From assembly GCA_033065855.1 (NCBI GenBank), contig JAVXUO010002092.1, positions 62,001-126,000 on the forward strand: a stretch of 64,000 bases of DNA, in the 5' to 3' direction. Below are positions 23,201 through 35,529 of this stretch, in pieces (position 1 is the stretch's first letter; every line of letters starts with the position of its first letter). The translations under genes were made by a program, and so were the position numbers. The stretch comes from Escallonia rubra. Lineage: Eukaryota; Streptophyta; Magnoliopsida; Escalloniales; Escalloniaceae. Below the pieces are notes generated by a model. It was not told the origin of the DNA and searched no databases. It saw nothing but the letters and a program-made list of their open reading frames with translations.

Positions 23201-24566
23201 TCCTGAGAAAGTTTTAAATCTAGAACCTAATCAAAGATTTCTTTTATGTAAATTATTTCCATATAGCGTAGGAGTGATAAATGTTATTCTATTAATATTG
23301 TGTGAGATTAGAGCCCCTCCCTTCTCACAGAAAGAAGGTTATCTGTTACTTGCATCTCTTGCCTTCTTACATACTCCTTGCTCTTGAAAAAGATGGATTC
23401 GTTTCGGCAAAGATCTAGAACTACTCGACTCCCCTGGGATAATCCCAATGAGGATTAGTGATCAGTCCGCAGCGATAAAGCTTGCCATGTGTGATGACAT
23501 TGGGGAGAGATCTTATAATGTTGCTGACGTTGCGGCCATTCTTGTACAGATGCTTTCAAGGCTTCCATCAGTGGGTATGAACCCTTTCCTTTCTTAAATA
23601 AATTATATCTGGTGTCATCTTGGATATCTTCTACTATGTAGCAGAGGACATATTAAGTCACAGTTGAAACAGTTAACATAGCACATACATAACATTGCAT
23701 CTTAGCCAACCCACACCATGAGAGAAGGAAACTAGTGTGCTGATTACTTAGCCAACCTGGGAGCAGGCCAAACAGAACTGTATGTTCACCTTAGAGAGGC
23801 GCCTAGAGAAATGAACAGCCTTATTTTAGCTGATTTGTGCGGAGGGTTGTAATCTCATTTCCTTCTCACCAAACAAAAAGAAAATTGCATCTTGTCTCTG
23901 GATTACTTGCATATTGGCAAGGAGTTCAAAGAAATAGCAGCATAAGGTTCTAACTTCAAAAGTTTGATATAATAATCATACGAAAGGCCATGTTGGGAAC
24001 ATGTCTTTGAGTATAAGTACTATTTCATTAACAGCTGCTAGGAGACTAGATTTTGCCGATGTACTGTTCTAGCCATCAGAGATAACTCTTAGTCAAGTAC
24101 ATGTGGGAGGATCATGCAACAGCTGCTTTTCTGTCATGCACGCTCTTGCAATATAATTGGAGTTTCCTGTGCTTATATCAGCAATTAATACTATCCTTGT
24201 TCTTCTTGCCAGGTGACAAAGTTATTTGCGGGCGCTATAAGATTGAAACAGATTTGCGCTGTGGTAAAACGTATGTTTTAATTTTGCTTGTTGCTCCATG
24301 AGACAGTAACTAGGTTCCGAATGCCCTCAACAAGCACGCAACAGAATATAGATAGCAATTCGGGATTTCAGTACCTATTTGGCTGGCTGTACATGAGATT
24401 TTAACGCACATTTAATAAGGTATCAAGATTTCTAAATTGCAGATTTGTTCGGAAGCTTGCAGTTCACTTGTTTAATGGGGACAGTCATCAAGCGGCATTC
24501 CGTATCTTGTCGGACTTTCGGAAGGGGAAGTTTGGTTGGGTTGCTCTGGAGAAGCCTCCTAGGTAA
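20299..24566 (+). CDS. DGP3: DAR GTPase 3, chloroplastic (RbgA/YlqF-type circularly permuted GTPase)
   Basis: Nine exons: 20299-20442, 21004-21147, 21234-21350, 22219-22362, 22470-22556, 22936-23051, 23393-23574, 24213-24270, 24443-24566. All phases match; 1116 nt, 371 aa. The GTPase motifs are circularly permuted: G4-like NRED (about residue 155) comes first, then G1 GYPNVGKSS (about 220), G2/G3 with RPGVTRE and DSPG (about 270). [13 protein letters not shown] and the DARxP-like VRDVRIP segment are family signatures. The first ~45 residues are Ala/Pro-rich with few acidic residues, consistent with a chloroplast transit peptide. Bacterial RbgA helps assemble the large ribosomal subunit, so a role in plastid 50S assembly is inferred. 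The C-terminal [16 protein letters not shown] matches the remembered Arabidopsis protein (At4g02790) closely. Family members often carry NKxD or NRxD at G4; NRED fits. Intron 3 holds a LINE remnant. Confidence 0.95.
21676..21870 (-). mobile_element. 3' end of an RTE-type LINE, in intron 3 of the GTPase gene
   Basis: On the minus strand a GTAGCTGATCCCAACTCATT phrase is followed by a GCTTGAATGATGATGATGAT-type simple-repeat tail at about 21676-21700. This is the typical 3' end of plant RTE LINEs (GTAGCCGACCCCAATTAGTT followed by a short tandem tail). It is severely 5'-truncated, with no coding sequence left. Confidence 0.65.
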
Positions 24567-25812
24567 TGCTGTGTGATGTTTGCTTCGAAGAGCAGAACGT
24601 CGACCGTGTGGGGATTGGACATTCTTGGTATCACACCGGTGGAGTATATAAATGTTGTTGGGAGGATTTATGTTCAAGACACTCACATCTTTGCAAAGAG
24701 ATGGGAAAGTTGGGAATCAGGTGACACGGCATGGACTCCGCTACATAACATGGCGTGCCTAGTTTCAAACTTATACTTGGTCCTATAGGGAGTTTGCTTG
24801 GAGATCATTGTCTTATGAGAACAGTAGTTCGCATACTATATTCCTCATGTATAGTTAAGATGTTTTACAAAAGTACCATTAATGCTCAGACCCATTTTTC
24901 CGCGATTTACCTCTTCTAACGTTTGATTTTTTGCCGCTAATTGAAAGTTCTTGTTTATGTTTTGTGGCCATTTATATGGTCTGGAAATTAAAATTTTGAT
25001 GAGATGTTTTGGTTCTTTCAGTGTTGATATTTCTCATGGAAGTGCCGAAATATGAGAGCTTAGTGATTTTTCCAGCATCCTCTGGGAAAAATGCTTTAAT
25101 TCAGTTTTACTAATGGACAACTTTATTCCTTTTTCACTTATTTAGTCATGTAGAACCCTAATGAGCATGCTAGCGATAAATGGGGGCTTCGACTGAAAAT
25201 TATAATCAACTTTGCCTGCTAAAAAATCAGTAAGGAGCTCGGAACAAGTTACTAGAGATGGTGACTAAGCTGTTAAAACATTGTACTCTACACAAATCCT
25301 CCTGCATTCTATTTTCAAGCTGTCAATGGAGATGGTGCCTTACAGGTTCTGTAATGGCACTGACTAAATCTAGAGGCAAGGCTGCCTTTATAAGGTCTAT
25401 CATTTGAACCTTCTATTAGTAAGCAACAGAAATTTATGCAGCTGTACCTGTATCAGAAGGATTTCTAGAGACCAAGGTTACATATGCAGGGGTCAAGATA
25501 GTGAACGTGCGTAATAAATCCGAATACATGCAAATGTATGAGAAAGGCTGGATGCAAATAACGCAAAAGAAACCAAGGTTTGAAGCATTAGAGAGAAGGG
25601 GAGGGAAAATGGATCATCCAACAAATTCAGGAAAATCAAGAACAATCAATCAATATATATACACACACGAAGAGAACAAGACTAAACCCACAAAAACTAA
25701 CTTCAGTTTCTCTAACAATTGCTCTTGTAAATGATTCAATATTCATTTTTCTCACTTGATAGTATGTGGCAAATTTCTTATCTTCTTACTCGTTCAGATA
25801 AAGTTGAAATCT
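24567..25812. other. 3' region between two convergent genes
   Basis: Holds the 3' UTR of the plus-strand GTPase gene and the 3' UTR of the minus-strand cyclin gene. Open frames at 24573-24788 and 25501-25734 have no family resemblance and are not called. Confidence 0.5.
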
Positions 25813-28800
25813 TCATCTAGCAATTGTGGGAGCACAAGCTGAATCATCCTTGGTTGACCAGCTCTCTATGATTCCACATGCCCTGATCGGGCGTTCAACC
25901 TGAAGACCTCCAGAAATTTCCTTTTCTAGCAGCGAACAATACTTGCCAAATGTCTGAACGCTTACATTAAGTCTGAAATCAAGGCCAAACAAAAACCTCA
26001 TCTCCAATCTGTTCAACTCTGCTGTACTCACTCCTCCCACTTTGGCATAATATGCATTATTGAAGAAACTGCAAAGCAGTTAGATCACAGTTTGTTAGAG
26101 AGCTCATTCATTGGCACCCAATTCCTCTAACCATTGACTACATCTCATGCATGCCCAAGAATGGCATATAATGGGTGGTCACAGTAACACAAAGCAGCTA
26201 TACATGCTCAAACATTATGTGCGTAAAAAAACGACATTTTGGGGATAGAGACTTACGCATCATCAATAAATTTTGCCGCGACCATCACACTTGTGATTAG
26301 AAGTCGATGAACACTGAGGGAAGTTAAATGAACACCAGTACGTTGAATGAATCTATCCACGTATATTTGTGCAACAACAAAGCAGGAAGGGCTGCAGCAT
26401 GAATACTTGAAGATGCGATCAATATACTGTCTAATGCCCAGAGAAGGTGCTCTTGAGCCATGAAATATCGTAACAGTGTCTTTTATCTGTGCCGTCTCAA
26501 GTAACATTTCATTCTTCTGAACAGACCTCTCAAACAGGGAGGACATAAGCGATAGAACACGGGGATTCCCTGTATTACCCTTGCCTGATTCTTTAAGTCC
26601 CAACCCGAAGTAAATATCTGAGACTAAAATCCCAGTTTCAAGTGCCAAAGTCTCCATATCTGAGCAAAGCTGAAACGAGAAATATGCATAAGGTATTCAC
26701 GTTCCGAAAATTCCACGTCAAACAGACAGAAATATGTTCTGAATATTATGAGAGGGCTTAGAAAAATAACACACATACACTGTAATTTGAAAGAAAACCC
26801 CAAAAATTGCAATAACATTACAAACAATAAGAATTTGGTGGAAGTCCACGATTTTTAAATGGTAAACTTGGTTGATACCAATAGGAAATACCCATTGCTG
26901 GAAGTCACTGCAACAAGGAAAAAAGTGGGTTCCAATTGCCGAAAGAGCGGCCGATCAAAAACTGAACTTCTTTAGATATCTTTGTTTACGCATAACATAA
27001 AATTAAATGCATGACAACTCTGTGCCTCTAAACAACATTCAATTAGGTTTCACTACATCACCAATATGAAATGCTAAAGACAGCTTGAAGTAACTTTACA
27101 TTTCTCATATGGTCGGATTCCTAAAATATTTCTTATCTCAATCCTTCAATTTACAACCGGCTTCTAATTTCAAAAAACCATGGTGAAGTTATTTCCATGT
27201 AGATCTTCAATGTCAAGGTTTTTATGTTCATCCATGATCATACTACCAGATTCTCCATATTTTACCGGTCTAGAATTCCCATATGTGAATATCTTGTAGG
27301 GTTAGAGGAAAAGAGTAGGCACGTGAAGATAGTAGAGGTGGATCTTCTCTTTGGTTCACCAATTTCCTCCTCCCAAAAGTAGGAAGTAAAGACTAAAGAG
27401 GAGGGGTTGATAGGGCCAAAAGGAAATTTTTTAATTTTCATTTCCCTTCAAATAGCAATCTTCCTCCCATACAATAAATCCAACTTTTTTGCCAAGTAGA
27501 CTTTATTAGAAGAGGCTAAGGGGTCGCAAAAAGCTAGTTATACAACTTGCAAAGTTACCCAAAAAAAAAAATTTCCACAAGTTATACAATAACGGTTTTG
27601 GCGGAAATTGAAGCCTTTTACTTGATTCAACCTTTTCTAAAAGAAAGCCAGCTTCAACCAATAGACCAGAAAAATAAATGTTCCAGAAAAGAAACAAACA
27701 ACATGGAAAGTTACTAAAGCATTAGAACATTGCTAAGGAAAGACAGTACAAGACAAGGCACAATAAAAAAATGCTACCCAGAGAGAGAGAGAATGGGAAC
27801 TGGTGTTTAGGAATTAATGACATAAACAAACCAACAGCAGCAAGAAGGACAACACTGAAAACAAAAACAGTCACCCCCTCACAAGTTATAAGTCACGTAC
27901 CTATCACAGTTTGTCAATTTCCAATTGAACAGAAGAGGTTCTAATTTCTAAACTTCGGTCTACAATAATCTATTTTAGCCACCATCTCTATCTAAGAGAT
28001 ATCCTTCGTAAAATCATAAGCGAAAATTACTTATCTCACTGCTTCACCACAAAATTATTATTTCGTTGTACTTCATCATGCATGAGCCTTACCGACTTTG
28101 CCCTGTCCAGTACTTTGTGCAGTGTCTGGCTTCTCTCAAAAGCGATTATTCATGTCTTAAGATTACAAATTTCCGCCTGTTTGTTTCGATAGGTAAATTC
28201 CGCCTAATGCGAGATCAAAGCGATGAACCGCAGATTATCACACGAAATTACTTCGACAGGTACAACCATAACACTTCCCAGAAGTGGACGAGCAGAAAAC
28301 AAAATGAAAACTTCCTGTACTTGATCCACCAGATGAAATTAGCTAAAGAACATTAGTAGAAATTTGCAGGAAAACAGATGGCTGCATACAGTGAACTCTT
28401 AGCTTCTTGCACTTGGTTCCCTAAAAAGTTTATACCCCAGATCTATCAACATTTAGGAGAGACAGGAACCAAACAAAATGAAGAACAGTAAATTTCCCTA
28501 TATGACCTAGATGAATATAGTCATGAACTAATTGATATGCCTTATCTCACAATATCTTGAATCACTTATCTTATCTCGAACTTCCTTGATCTTAATTTAT
28601 ATGCCTTATCTACATGTTCCAATATGAGCATACGAAGTGGAAGTCTGTCTCTTGGTATTGTGGCCTTCATTTCAAACCTCTGTGTATCTTTAGTCCTACT
28701 CCAAGATTCCACGGGAGTTTAAATTATTAGATCCAGACCACTCCTTTAATCTCAAAACGGAGAACAAATCTTCTCTCTCTAGAAAAACCCCAGCTTATAG

Positions 28801-29055
28801 AACAAAATGAAACCCCCAGATCCATTAAACCCCTTCCAAATAGAGGTTAAAGAACAAATCAGAAGGACACAGATGACCAAATAAGACAATTTGACAAACT
28901 AAAGAACGCCCACAAAGTTGAACAAGCACATAGTTCACTTCAGTAGATCCCTAGTAGCGCAAAATTTGAAGAAGGCACAATCTTGCAAACAAAACGATAA
29001 ACCCAAAAGAAACTCAAGAAAAGAGCATGCTTACAGAAGTTCTTGAGACGTCCAT
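25813..29055 (-). CDS. CYCU3-1: Cyclin-U3-1-like (P-type cyclin)
   Basis: Exons 29035-29055, 26257-26669 and 25813-26068 join in phase to 690 nt, 229 aa. The cyclin box contains the U/P-type signatures IFKYSCCSPSCFVVAQIYVD, SVHRLLITSVMVAAKF and AYYAKVGGVSTAELNRLEM. The N-terminal SDIYFGLGLKES and the C-terminal segment resemble Arabidopsis CYCU3-1/CYCP1;1, as opposed to the shorter U1, U2 and U4 types. These small cyclins resemble yeast Pho80 and pair with A-type CDKs; roles in phosphate or sugar signalling are proposed. The start is ambiguous. The Met at 26657 aligns best with the Arabidopsis start (218 aa), but the first exon has an ATG at 29055 that splices in frame and adds 11 residues (MDVSRTSLCSD). 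If the inferred splice is right, scanning ribosomes would reach it first. Intron 1 is about 2.4 kb. Confidence 0.88.
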
Positions 29056-29084
29056 TTTGCCCCAAGATCCGTACTTTGAATCTA

Positions 29085-29090
29085 CTACAT
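29085..29090 (-). promoter_or_regulatory. Start-stop upstream ORF (ATGTAG) in the cyclin leader
   Basis: The minus strand reads ATGTAG 30 bp above the possible cyclin start at 29055 and downstream of the predicted transcription start. A start codon followed at once by a stop can stall ribosomes and destabilise plant mRNAs. The sequence is plain; function is inferred. Confidence 0.45.
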
Positions 29091-29223
29091 GAGCGCCAGG
29101 TGGTACTTTTCTTAAACTGCAGAGGCAATGAGAGATTATCTGCAGAGGGTAGATTTTATTCTCTCCTCCTCCCTCTGCCAAACTAACAGATCCTTTCTTT
29201 TGCCTTTTGGCCTTTGGGGGAAC

Positions 29224-29234
29224 CTTTTATATAT
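29224..29234 (-). promoter_or_regulatory. TATA box of the cyclin gene
   Basis: The minus strand reads TATATAAAAGG, a near-consensus TATA box. It places the transcription start near 29200 and a leader of about 150 nt before the first ATG of the spliced frame. Confidence 0.7.
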
Positions 29235-29693
29235 TCCACAAGTATTGTATCTCCTTCTCTTCTCTGTCTTTCTTTTATTTCCGCCTCCTCCCCAGTTGGG
29301 TCGTCTTTTTTACTCCTTTGGTAGGTCACTTGTCGACACCTCACATGGAAACTCTCTCTCTCTCTGTGTACTGATTTCTTGTTAATTGGATTCCAGATAT
29401 TAAATATGGAGAAAAAATTGCACGTCAACGATCGTCATCACTTCACATGGAAGGTTTTTGAAGACATTCAATATTCATGGAATCTGTGGTGTCGGTGCTC
29501 ACTCACCATTGTTAAGTGGGTAAATAACTAGATATGCATCTTCTAATTCTCTACGGATGTCCTCTCCCCCTTTCTTCGGGTCTCATTTTTTCTTTATTTT
29601 TTCTCTTTTCATTATTAATAGTTTCATTTATTTTTACTTTCGGTAATTTTACATATTGTATGATAAAATTATTATTCATTTAACAGATTATAG

Positions 29694-30094
29694 AGTGTTT
29701 GGAATTAATTTTATAATGGTCAAACTTGATTAAATTCATATTAAATTAATTTTAAAGTATTTGACAAAAAAAAGTAAATTGATTAAATCTGCTCCAATGT
29801 GTTCAAAACTGATTAAATTTAAAATCCTTTATTTTTATATTTCTGAGTTAAGTAATGACCAAGATACTTATCAAGATATCATCACATATAAACGGACACT
29901 ACATATCTCCTTTATATTTGAATCACCATAGGATAATTTTGTCCCGCTCAACCTATTTGTATCCCTTTTTACTCAAACGTCTTTAACAACTTTTCAACTA
30001 TTATGCGTGACATAGATTAAAGACTATTTTTAGAAACTAATTCTAGTTCAATCAAAAATTACTTTGGAGGATGAATCTCAAACGATCTCTTCAA
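29694..30094. mobile_element. AT-rich MITE, copy 2
   Basis: Same family as 7913-8275. It starts AGTGTTTGGAATTAATTTTA and ends ATGAATCTCAAACGA, with roughly inverted ends and the internal ATATCATCACATATA and CAACAACTTTT phrases in the same order. Non-coding. Confidence 0.6.
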
Positions 30095-32822
30095 ATCCCC
30101 TTTTTCTCAATTGAGGATCAATCATTGTTAGAAGAAATTTTACCACACGGCAATATATTAAGTCATTACATCCAGTGCATCACTCAACTCTAATGCGAGC
30201 TTCCGTTTGTTATAGCATAATTTATTTCAATGAACCAGAAAGAGTCACAGACTAGATGACTAGGGTGGTTTGAACATTTTTCCTCTTACTGAATGAATAG
30301 CTTAGAGTAAGACTCGTCATTGAACCAACACTTGTGTTTAGTTCTCGTACCATCAAATAGTTTTTGAAAGGAAGTCTCATTTATCCATAGCCGTTTGGTC
30401 CTTATGTCATGAAGCCACTCGTACCTCATTCTTTTCTCATAACCACAAAAAAGCGCCATTGGTGTCATAATAATGACGGTCGACGTATGTGATATATGGG
30501 AATTTGAGAGACAATTCTCTTACTTTGGATCACAAATTCTTTCCCAATAAAATGAAGTGATTTAAGGGGAAGTAAAAATACTTTTCCTATTATAAAAACA
30601 AAATAGATTGAGAGAAAATTCACTAATAGGAAGAAAAGAAAAAAAAAATCTCCTACTTACGGCAAACGGAGAGGTAAATGGCAAACAGCAATTAATGCCG
30701 CGTCCAACGTTTGTGGGTCAGTTGTCTGGCAATAATTGCGAAATATAACATGGGTTTGGCTAATGTTAATGGGTGCCCTAAACGTCATTAGTTGGGTGAT
30801 TAGACCTTTCGTTTTGGTTCTTTGGTGGGTGATTAGACTGCCCACTTGTTCTTGTTCTTATTCTTATTGAACTAATGGCACGCACATCATGAAGCTCTAT
30901 CTATTTTGGTGACATTCACCTAACTGAGATGACATGGACTTGCTTTTAAGGGATTGATTTTTTAAATTTGAGGGATCAATATGACGATTAACGAAGTTTG
31001 TTCCTATTCTTGAAAAGAAATAATCTTCAAGCCAACGCGGGGGATGCATCCTTAATTTCACTAGAGAAATAAACTTAGTGTCGGTTGACACTACTAATGT
31101 TGGTTAAAAGATATCCCGTACCGTTTAACTAAAAATCTAAACATAAATATTTGAATCAACTTATTGCGCCCGGTCTTTCATTTTGATGACATTTCACGAG
31201 TAAAAATTCCCTTGCTTCTCACTTTACCAATGCAGAAATTTTACTTTGTTTTTACAACATCGCATTCTACTTTGTTGCTAATAATTGAATGACTGTCACA
31301 AGTACAACTAAAATTTGATCGATTGAGAAAAATCAAAATGATTTCCGTTGCAACCCGGCAACTCATCCAAGTATGTCCAATTTCTTTAAGGTAGGAATTA
31401 CTTTTACCTTCACATATGCTATTACATTTGTTATTTGTCATTAAAAGGTTAACAAACATCACTCTAAATGACTTTTATCAATTGAAAAAAAAAAGGTGAA
31501 AAAGCTTCCACCGGAATAGAAATAGCATTTCTCTTCTTCTTCTTCTCCTTTTTTTTTTTTTTTTGTCCTTTCTCAACTCTGTTATATACTTCACCTTGTC
31601 GTTAGAATGGATGCATTGTGTCTGTTGCCTTTCTTTTTGGCAAAGAAAAGGAAATTGTCTACCCAGTTAACCACGCCACCCTCTCTTTTGAGTTTTTGAC
31701 TTTTGCATTTCATACAAATCCATATCCTCTAATTGAAATTCTGAAGGGATGGCTTACAAAAACAAAAATTCTGAAGGGATGTAGGTAGAGTTTATTAGCC
31801 AGTTTAACTTCGCGTTGTTCAAATGGGTGTTTCGTTTTATGAATAAAAATAGTCGCTACTTCTCTTTGAGGGTATAATTTTAGTTGGACAATTCATGACA
31901 ATCCATATGAGATCGTATAAATATGTTGGCCTGCTGACTATGGTAGACGTGGGCTCAAGATTTTGAGCCCGTTAAATTACGACCGGACAAGAGTAAGATT
32001 TTCAAAGGCCCTCTCAGCCGTTAAAAATTAAGCCCATCAAATTTTATTATATTAAGTATGTTTTTTTTTTTTTTTGGTCTTTTAAATCATCTTCGTCGAT
32101 CGTATAAATCCAATGTAGTTTACACTCTCAAAAGCCTTAAACCTAATAAAACACTAATATATTTCTATCCTCTTTAAATTCTCACTCACACCCACGTAAC
32201 TACACCATTGAAAGGTATGTTCTCTGACTTTTCCGTCCCTCGTTTTCTCTACCTCACTTCTGTGCATCTCTTTTTGTACTTTCCTTTTTTCACCTTAGAC
32301 ATTGTAACATATTGCGCACACAAATGTCGTGTCGAGCTTTCTCAGTCGAGTGGCAAGTAGAAAATCATGCACTAAATCACTTTAATTAGATTCTCTATGT
32401 GGTGGGGGGCTACTATGACGGGTGGATCGATGTGTTAGGTGGTTCGTGTGGTGCTGGTGTTTTGGTTTATTTTTGGTGATGGATTCTTTATTTGCAGCGG
32501 TGGTGGGTCGATTGTTGGTGTTCTGTTCAATGTACTTTCTTCGTGATCATGACTATTCAATAGACTTACATAGTTATCGATACGCTTAAAAATTTAGTAA
32601 ACAAAAACTAAAAGGATGTTTGAAATTGATTATAGAGTAGTCAAATTTATTTCAAGCAAGTTTGTGTCTTGTTTGGCAAAAAGACAAAATGTTTAAAACA
32701 CTCCCCCGAAAATCAAAAAAAGTGTTTAAAATCATAAACCATATTTGATTCTAAAGGAGTCAAATTTGTTTCAAATAAGTTTGTGTCGTGTTTGGAAAAA
32801 AGACAAAGCTTTTACCCCCCAC

Positions 32823-32825
<3 letters not shown>

Positions 32826-32858
<33 letters not shown>
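32826..32858. repeat. (AT)n microsatellite
   Basis: Uninterrupted alternating A/T tract of about 33 bp. Confidence 0.95.
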
Positions 32859-32860
<2 letters not shown>

Positions 32861-33713
32861 CTTTTATATCCATAATTCACACTTTGTGGTTTGTGATTTT
32901 AAGTAGTTTGGATAAACATGTTTGACCAACAGAAGTATTAGACTACTCTCACATTTTTTACAATATGACTTGGATGCCCCTTTTTTTTTTTTTTAAAGAT
33001 TGTTCGTCTTTGGACTTCACTATTCTTACGGTGTGCAACGAGATTTAAAGAAAGGTTGAACACGTATAGTATAAGTCTACTTATTTTGAATTTTTTGTTA
33101 ACAAATTATTGATAATTTTGTATGTTTTTTTAAATGCCATTTTGGTTATTTTCTTTCACTAAACCAATTTTCAGCACTTTTATCCACAAACATCTCATAC
33201 AACTTTCAGCACGTGTTTTCGCAACTTTTGTCAAACAAAAATAGCTGCTTAAATTGTTTCTATTTTAATCTAAAAAAGCTTTTGAAAACCAATCAAAAAT
33301 AGGCTCTAATATGCACCCATGTGCATCCGGTGTCTAGCTCATATCCACCAAAATTTTATGGACTAAGCTTGGACACAAATCATTAGGCCCGTAGATGAGT
33401 TGGGCGTGAGCACGAGTTTCTAGAGAGTCGACTGGGTATGGCCAGACCCTTAAACCCGTCCAGCCATCCCAAATTGCAGTCTTATTTCACTGGAAATGCA
33501 TCGGAGAAGAGAGAGAGCCGGAATACTACATATGGGTAACTTGTGAATTATGATTATCTGTTATACTACATAGGTGTTATGTATGTTTATCAATAAAAAA
33601 AATTACCATTCTTGTTCTATTGATGATACAAAGTATCGCTAAAATTGTTACAGCACATTTTCAGTACAGAGGATCTTGATCCGTAGCTCATATGTAAACT
33701 GTTTTGTGTTAAT

Positions 33714-35149
33714 GTGTGTTGATATCGCATCCTGACTATGCACACTTGGACCCCGACTATCCCAATCTAGCTGCCCCAACATCTAGAGACCGGCTATCCC
33801 AATCTAGCTGCTCACATTTGGATGACTGCAGACTTTTAAACCGTTGTTATCCCAACTCGGCGACACTGATCGACGCACCCAAGCGCCGTTTAAATGTCAC
33901 GTGCCCCCAGAATGACGACAGTCTTCTCGACATTAGTCGTTGTGCCGGCGTAATGTACCTGCATCACCGTCATCGTCACGACGCCAGACTCCGTAACACC
34001 CGTCGCTACGCCCGTGCACCATTTTTATGTCCCGTGCCTCCGACACGGCACACATTCACCACGCCCATGTGTCGTGCTGCTTATACAGTCATGCCCCCTG
34101 GTTTTATATCACACTACCACGCCCCTCGTGTTGGTCCATTCTTCCACCATACTATGCGTACCTTGCCTTGGTCGTGGAACATACTTCGACTCACTCTCCA
34201 GAGTGTGCAGCATAATACATGGATAGGCAACTCATCCGGAGTGCTATCTCCGTCATGGATATTTAAGTGCTTCGGCATGAGGACTCTTTTCCCGCCAGGT
34301 AGCGCGACTCCTCTGGAACACTACCTCAGCTCGTCAATTTAACAACTCCTCAAAAGACACTACATTGGCGTGCTCTAAGTGCTCCGACACAATAACTTAC
34401 TTGCGAGATAGGCTCGCTCTCTAAGACACGATCTCTGCCAGGGAGCTCCAATTAAGTGCTCTGGCATGAAGACTTTCATTCCGCCGGGTAGGCTACTCTT
34501 TCGGGACACTGCCTCGACCCGTCAAGTAGGCAACTCCTCTTAAACACTATCTTGACACGTTCTGAGTGCTTCGGCACGAGGACTCACCCGCAGGATAAGC
34601 TCGCTTTTTAAGACACTATTTCCTTATGGTGTCTGCATGACTAGTCTACGTAGGGGCTTTTTCTCGGCACCCATAGAGACTATGATCCTCGGGTCATTCT
34701 GAGATAGGAGCAGGTCTCCTGATGGCATTATGCCTTGTCTGCCTGACAGTTAGGTTTCAGGCCTTCTCTACCGCTGCCAGGTCCTAGACGTCTTTCAACG
34801 TCTTGTGGGACTTTACAAGGACTTTGGACTGATGGCTAAATCAATGGGGTTCTCTGGCTACGTCGCTACTGTGTGAAACCAGTCTTCCTAGACAAGCAAA
34901 ATGATGTTGTGCAAGACAGGCCTGGTGAATATGCGATCCGATAGTCCGCGAAGCACCAGCAACTGTGGCCCTTTTGTGACATGTCACTCCCGGGGAGCAC
35001 CACATGTCACGGATGACATCATCATCACAACCCCTATTTTGAATTCTAGAGAGAGAAACACAAGGAACCCTGGCACTAGACCTAAGCATTGGACTGCGAT
35101 TATCGTTGTGTATTTACCCCACGTCTTCACCTTCGCAGCACTGATACGA
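33714..35149. mobile_element. Probable solo LTR or LTR-retrotransposon remnant
   Basis: A block of about 1.4 kb whose base composition (more G/C, few A/T runs) differs sharply from its surroundings. The hexamer GTTAAT flanks both sides (33708-33713 and 35150-35155), a candidate target duplication. The interior has a roughly 200-bp, loosely repeated module at about 34265-34620. Each module contains an AAGTGCTYYGGCAYGARGACT-like phrase, ACACTRYCTYGAC and CAACTCCTC, as in long LTRs of plant Ty3 elements. Neither end shows a clean TG..CA pair. A 208-codon frame at 33716-34342 has no recognisable domain. Confidence 0.5.
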
Positions 35150-35163
35150 GTTAATACATAATA

Positions 35164-35528
35164 CTACATTCGTCTCACAAAAATTGATCATATATTTTTT
35201 TTGGACCGTTCCACAAAAATTGCTCATTTTCTAAATTAAGAAAGATTACGTATGTGTTTTTACATATTTATCATTTTTATTCTATTTTTTGTCTCTCCAC
35301 GTTTAATTATCTATCAACTCATTTTCTCTCTCCTGGCCCGCTTTCTTACACTTTTTAATTCATTTTTCTCTCCAGATTTAACAATCCACTAAACAATGTT
35401 ATCTCTCCTGATTCACTTTCTTTCCCTCCTCTATCTAAATGATAGAATGAAAAACACACAATATATCACTTAAATCCTTAATCTGTGTGCACAAAAAAAA
35501 ATTGATCAAATTATGTAGGACGGAGGAG
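35164..35528. mobile_element. Stowaway-type MITE (Tc1/mariner)
   Basis: Starts CTACATTCGTCTCACAAAAA. It ends ...TAGGACGGAGGAG, whose reverse complement begins CTCCTCCGTCCTA, the Stowaway consensus. TA dinucleotides flank both sides (35162-35163 and 35529-35530). Both ends share TTGATCA. It is 365 bp long and non-coding. Confidence 0.85.
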
Positions 35529-35529
35529 T

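Larger units (their letters stand above)
29240..33700. other. Gene-poor AT-rich intergenic region
   Basis: No gene is supported. It contains a MITE (29694-30094), an (AT)n tract (32826-32858), several T-runs, and a direct repeat near 32640-32820 (AGTCAAATTTATTTCAA..AAGTTTGTGTC, then a second version at about 32757-32815) that may be another MITE-type remnant. Short frames at 30286-31462 on the minus strand have no family resemblance. Confidence 0.5.

Noticed and set aside
24573-24788. 71-codon frame just after the DAR GTPase stop codon
   Set aside because: It lies in the 3' UTR, does not align with the GTPase family, and the annotated stop gives the expected C-terminus.
28066-28356. 96-codon plus-strand frame inside cyclin intron 1
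   Set aside because: No domain and AT-rich codon use like intron sequence; nothing supports an antisense gene.
33716-34342. 208-codon open frame as a gene
   Set aside because: It lies inside a probable LTR, is rich in His/Pro/Arg/Thr without a domain, and other frames in the same stretch are also open.
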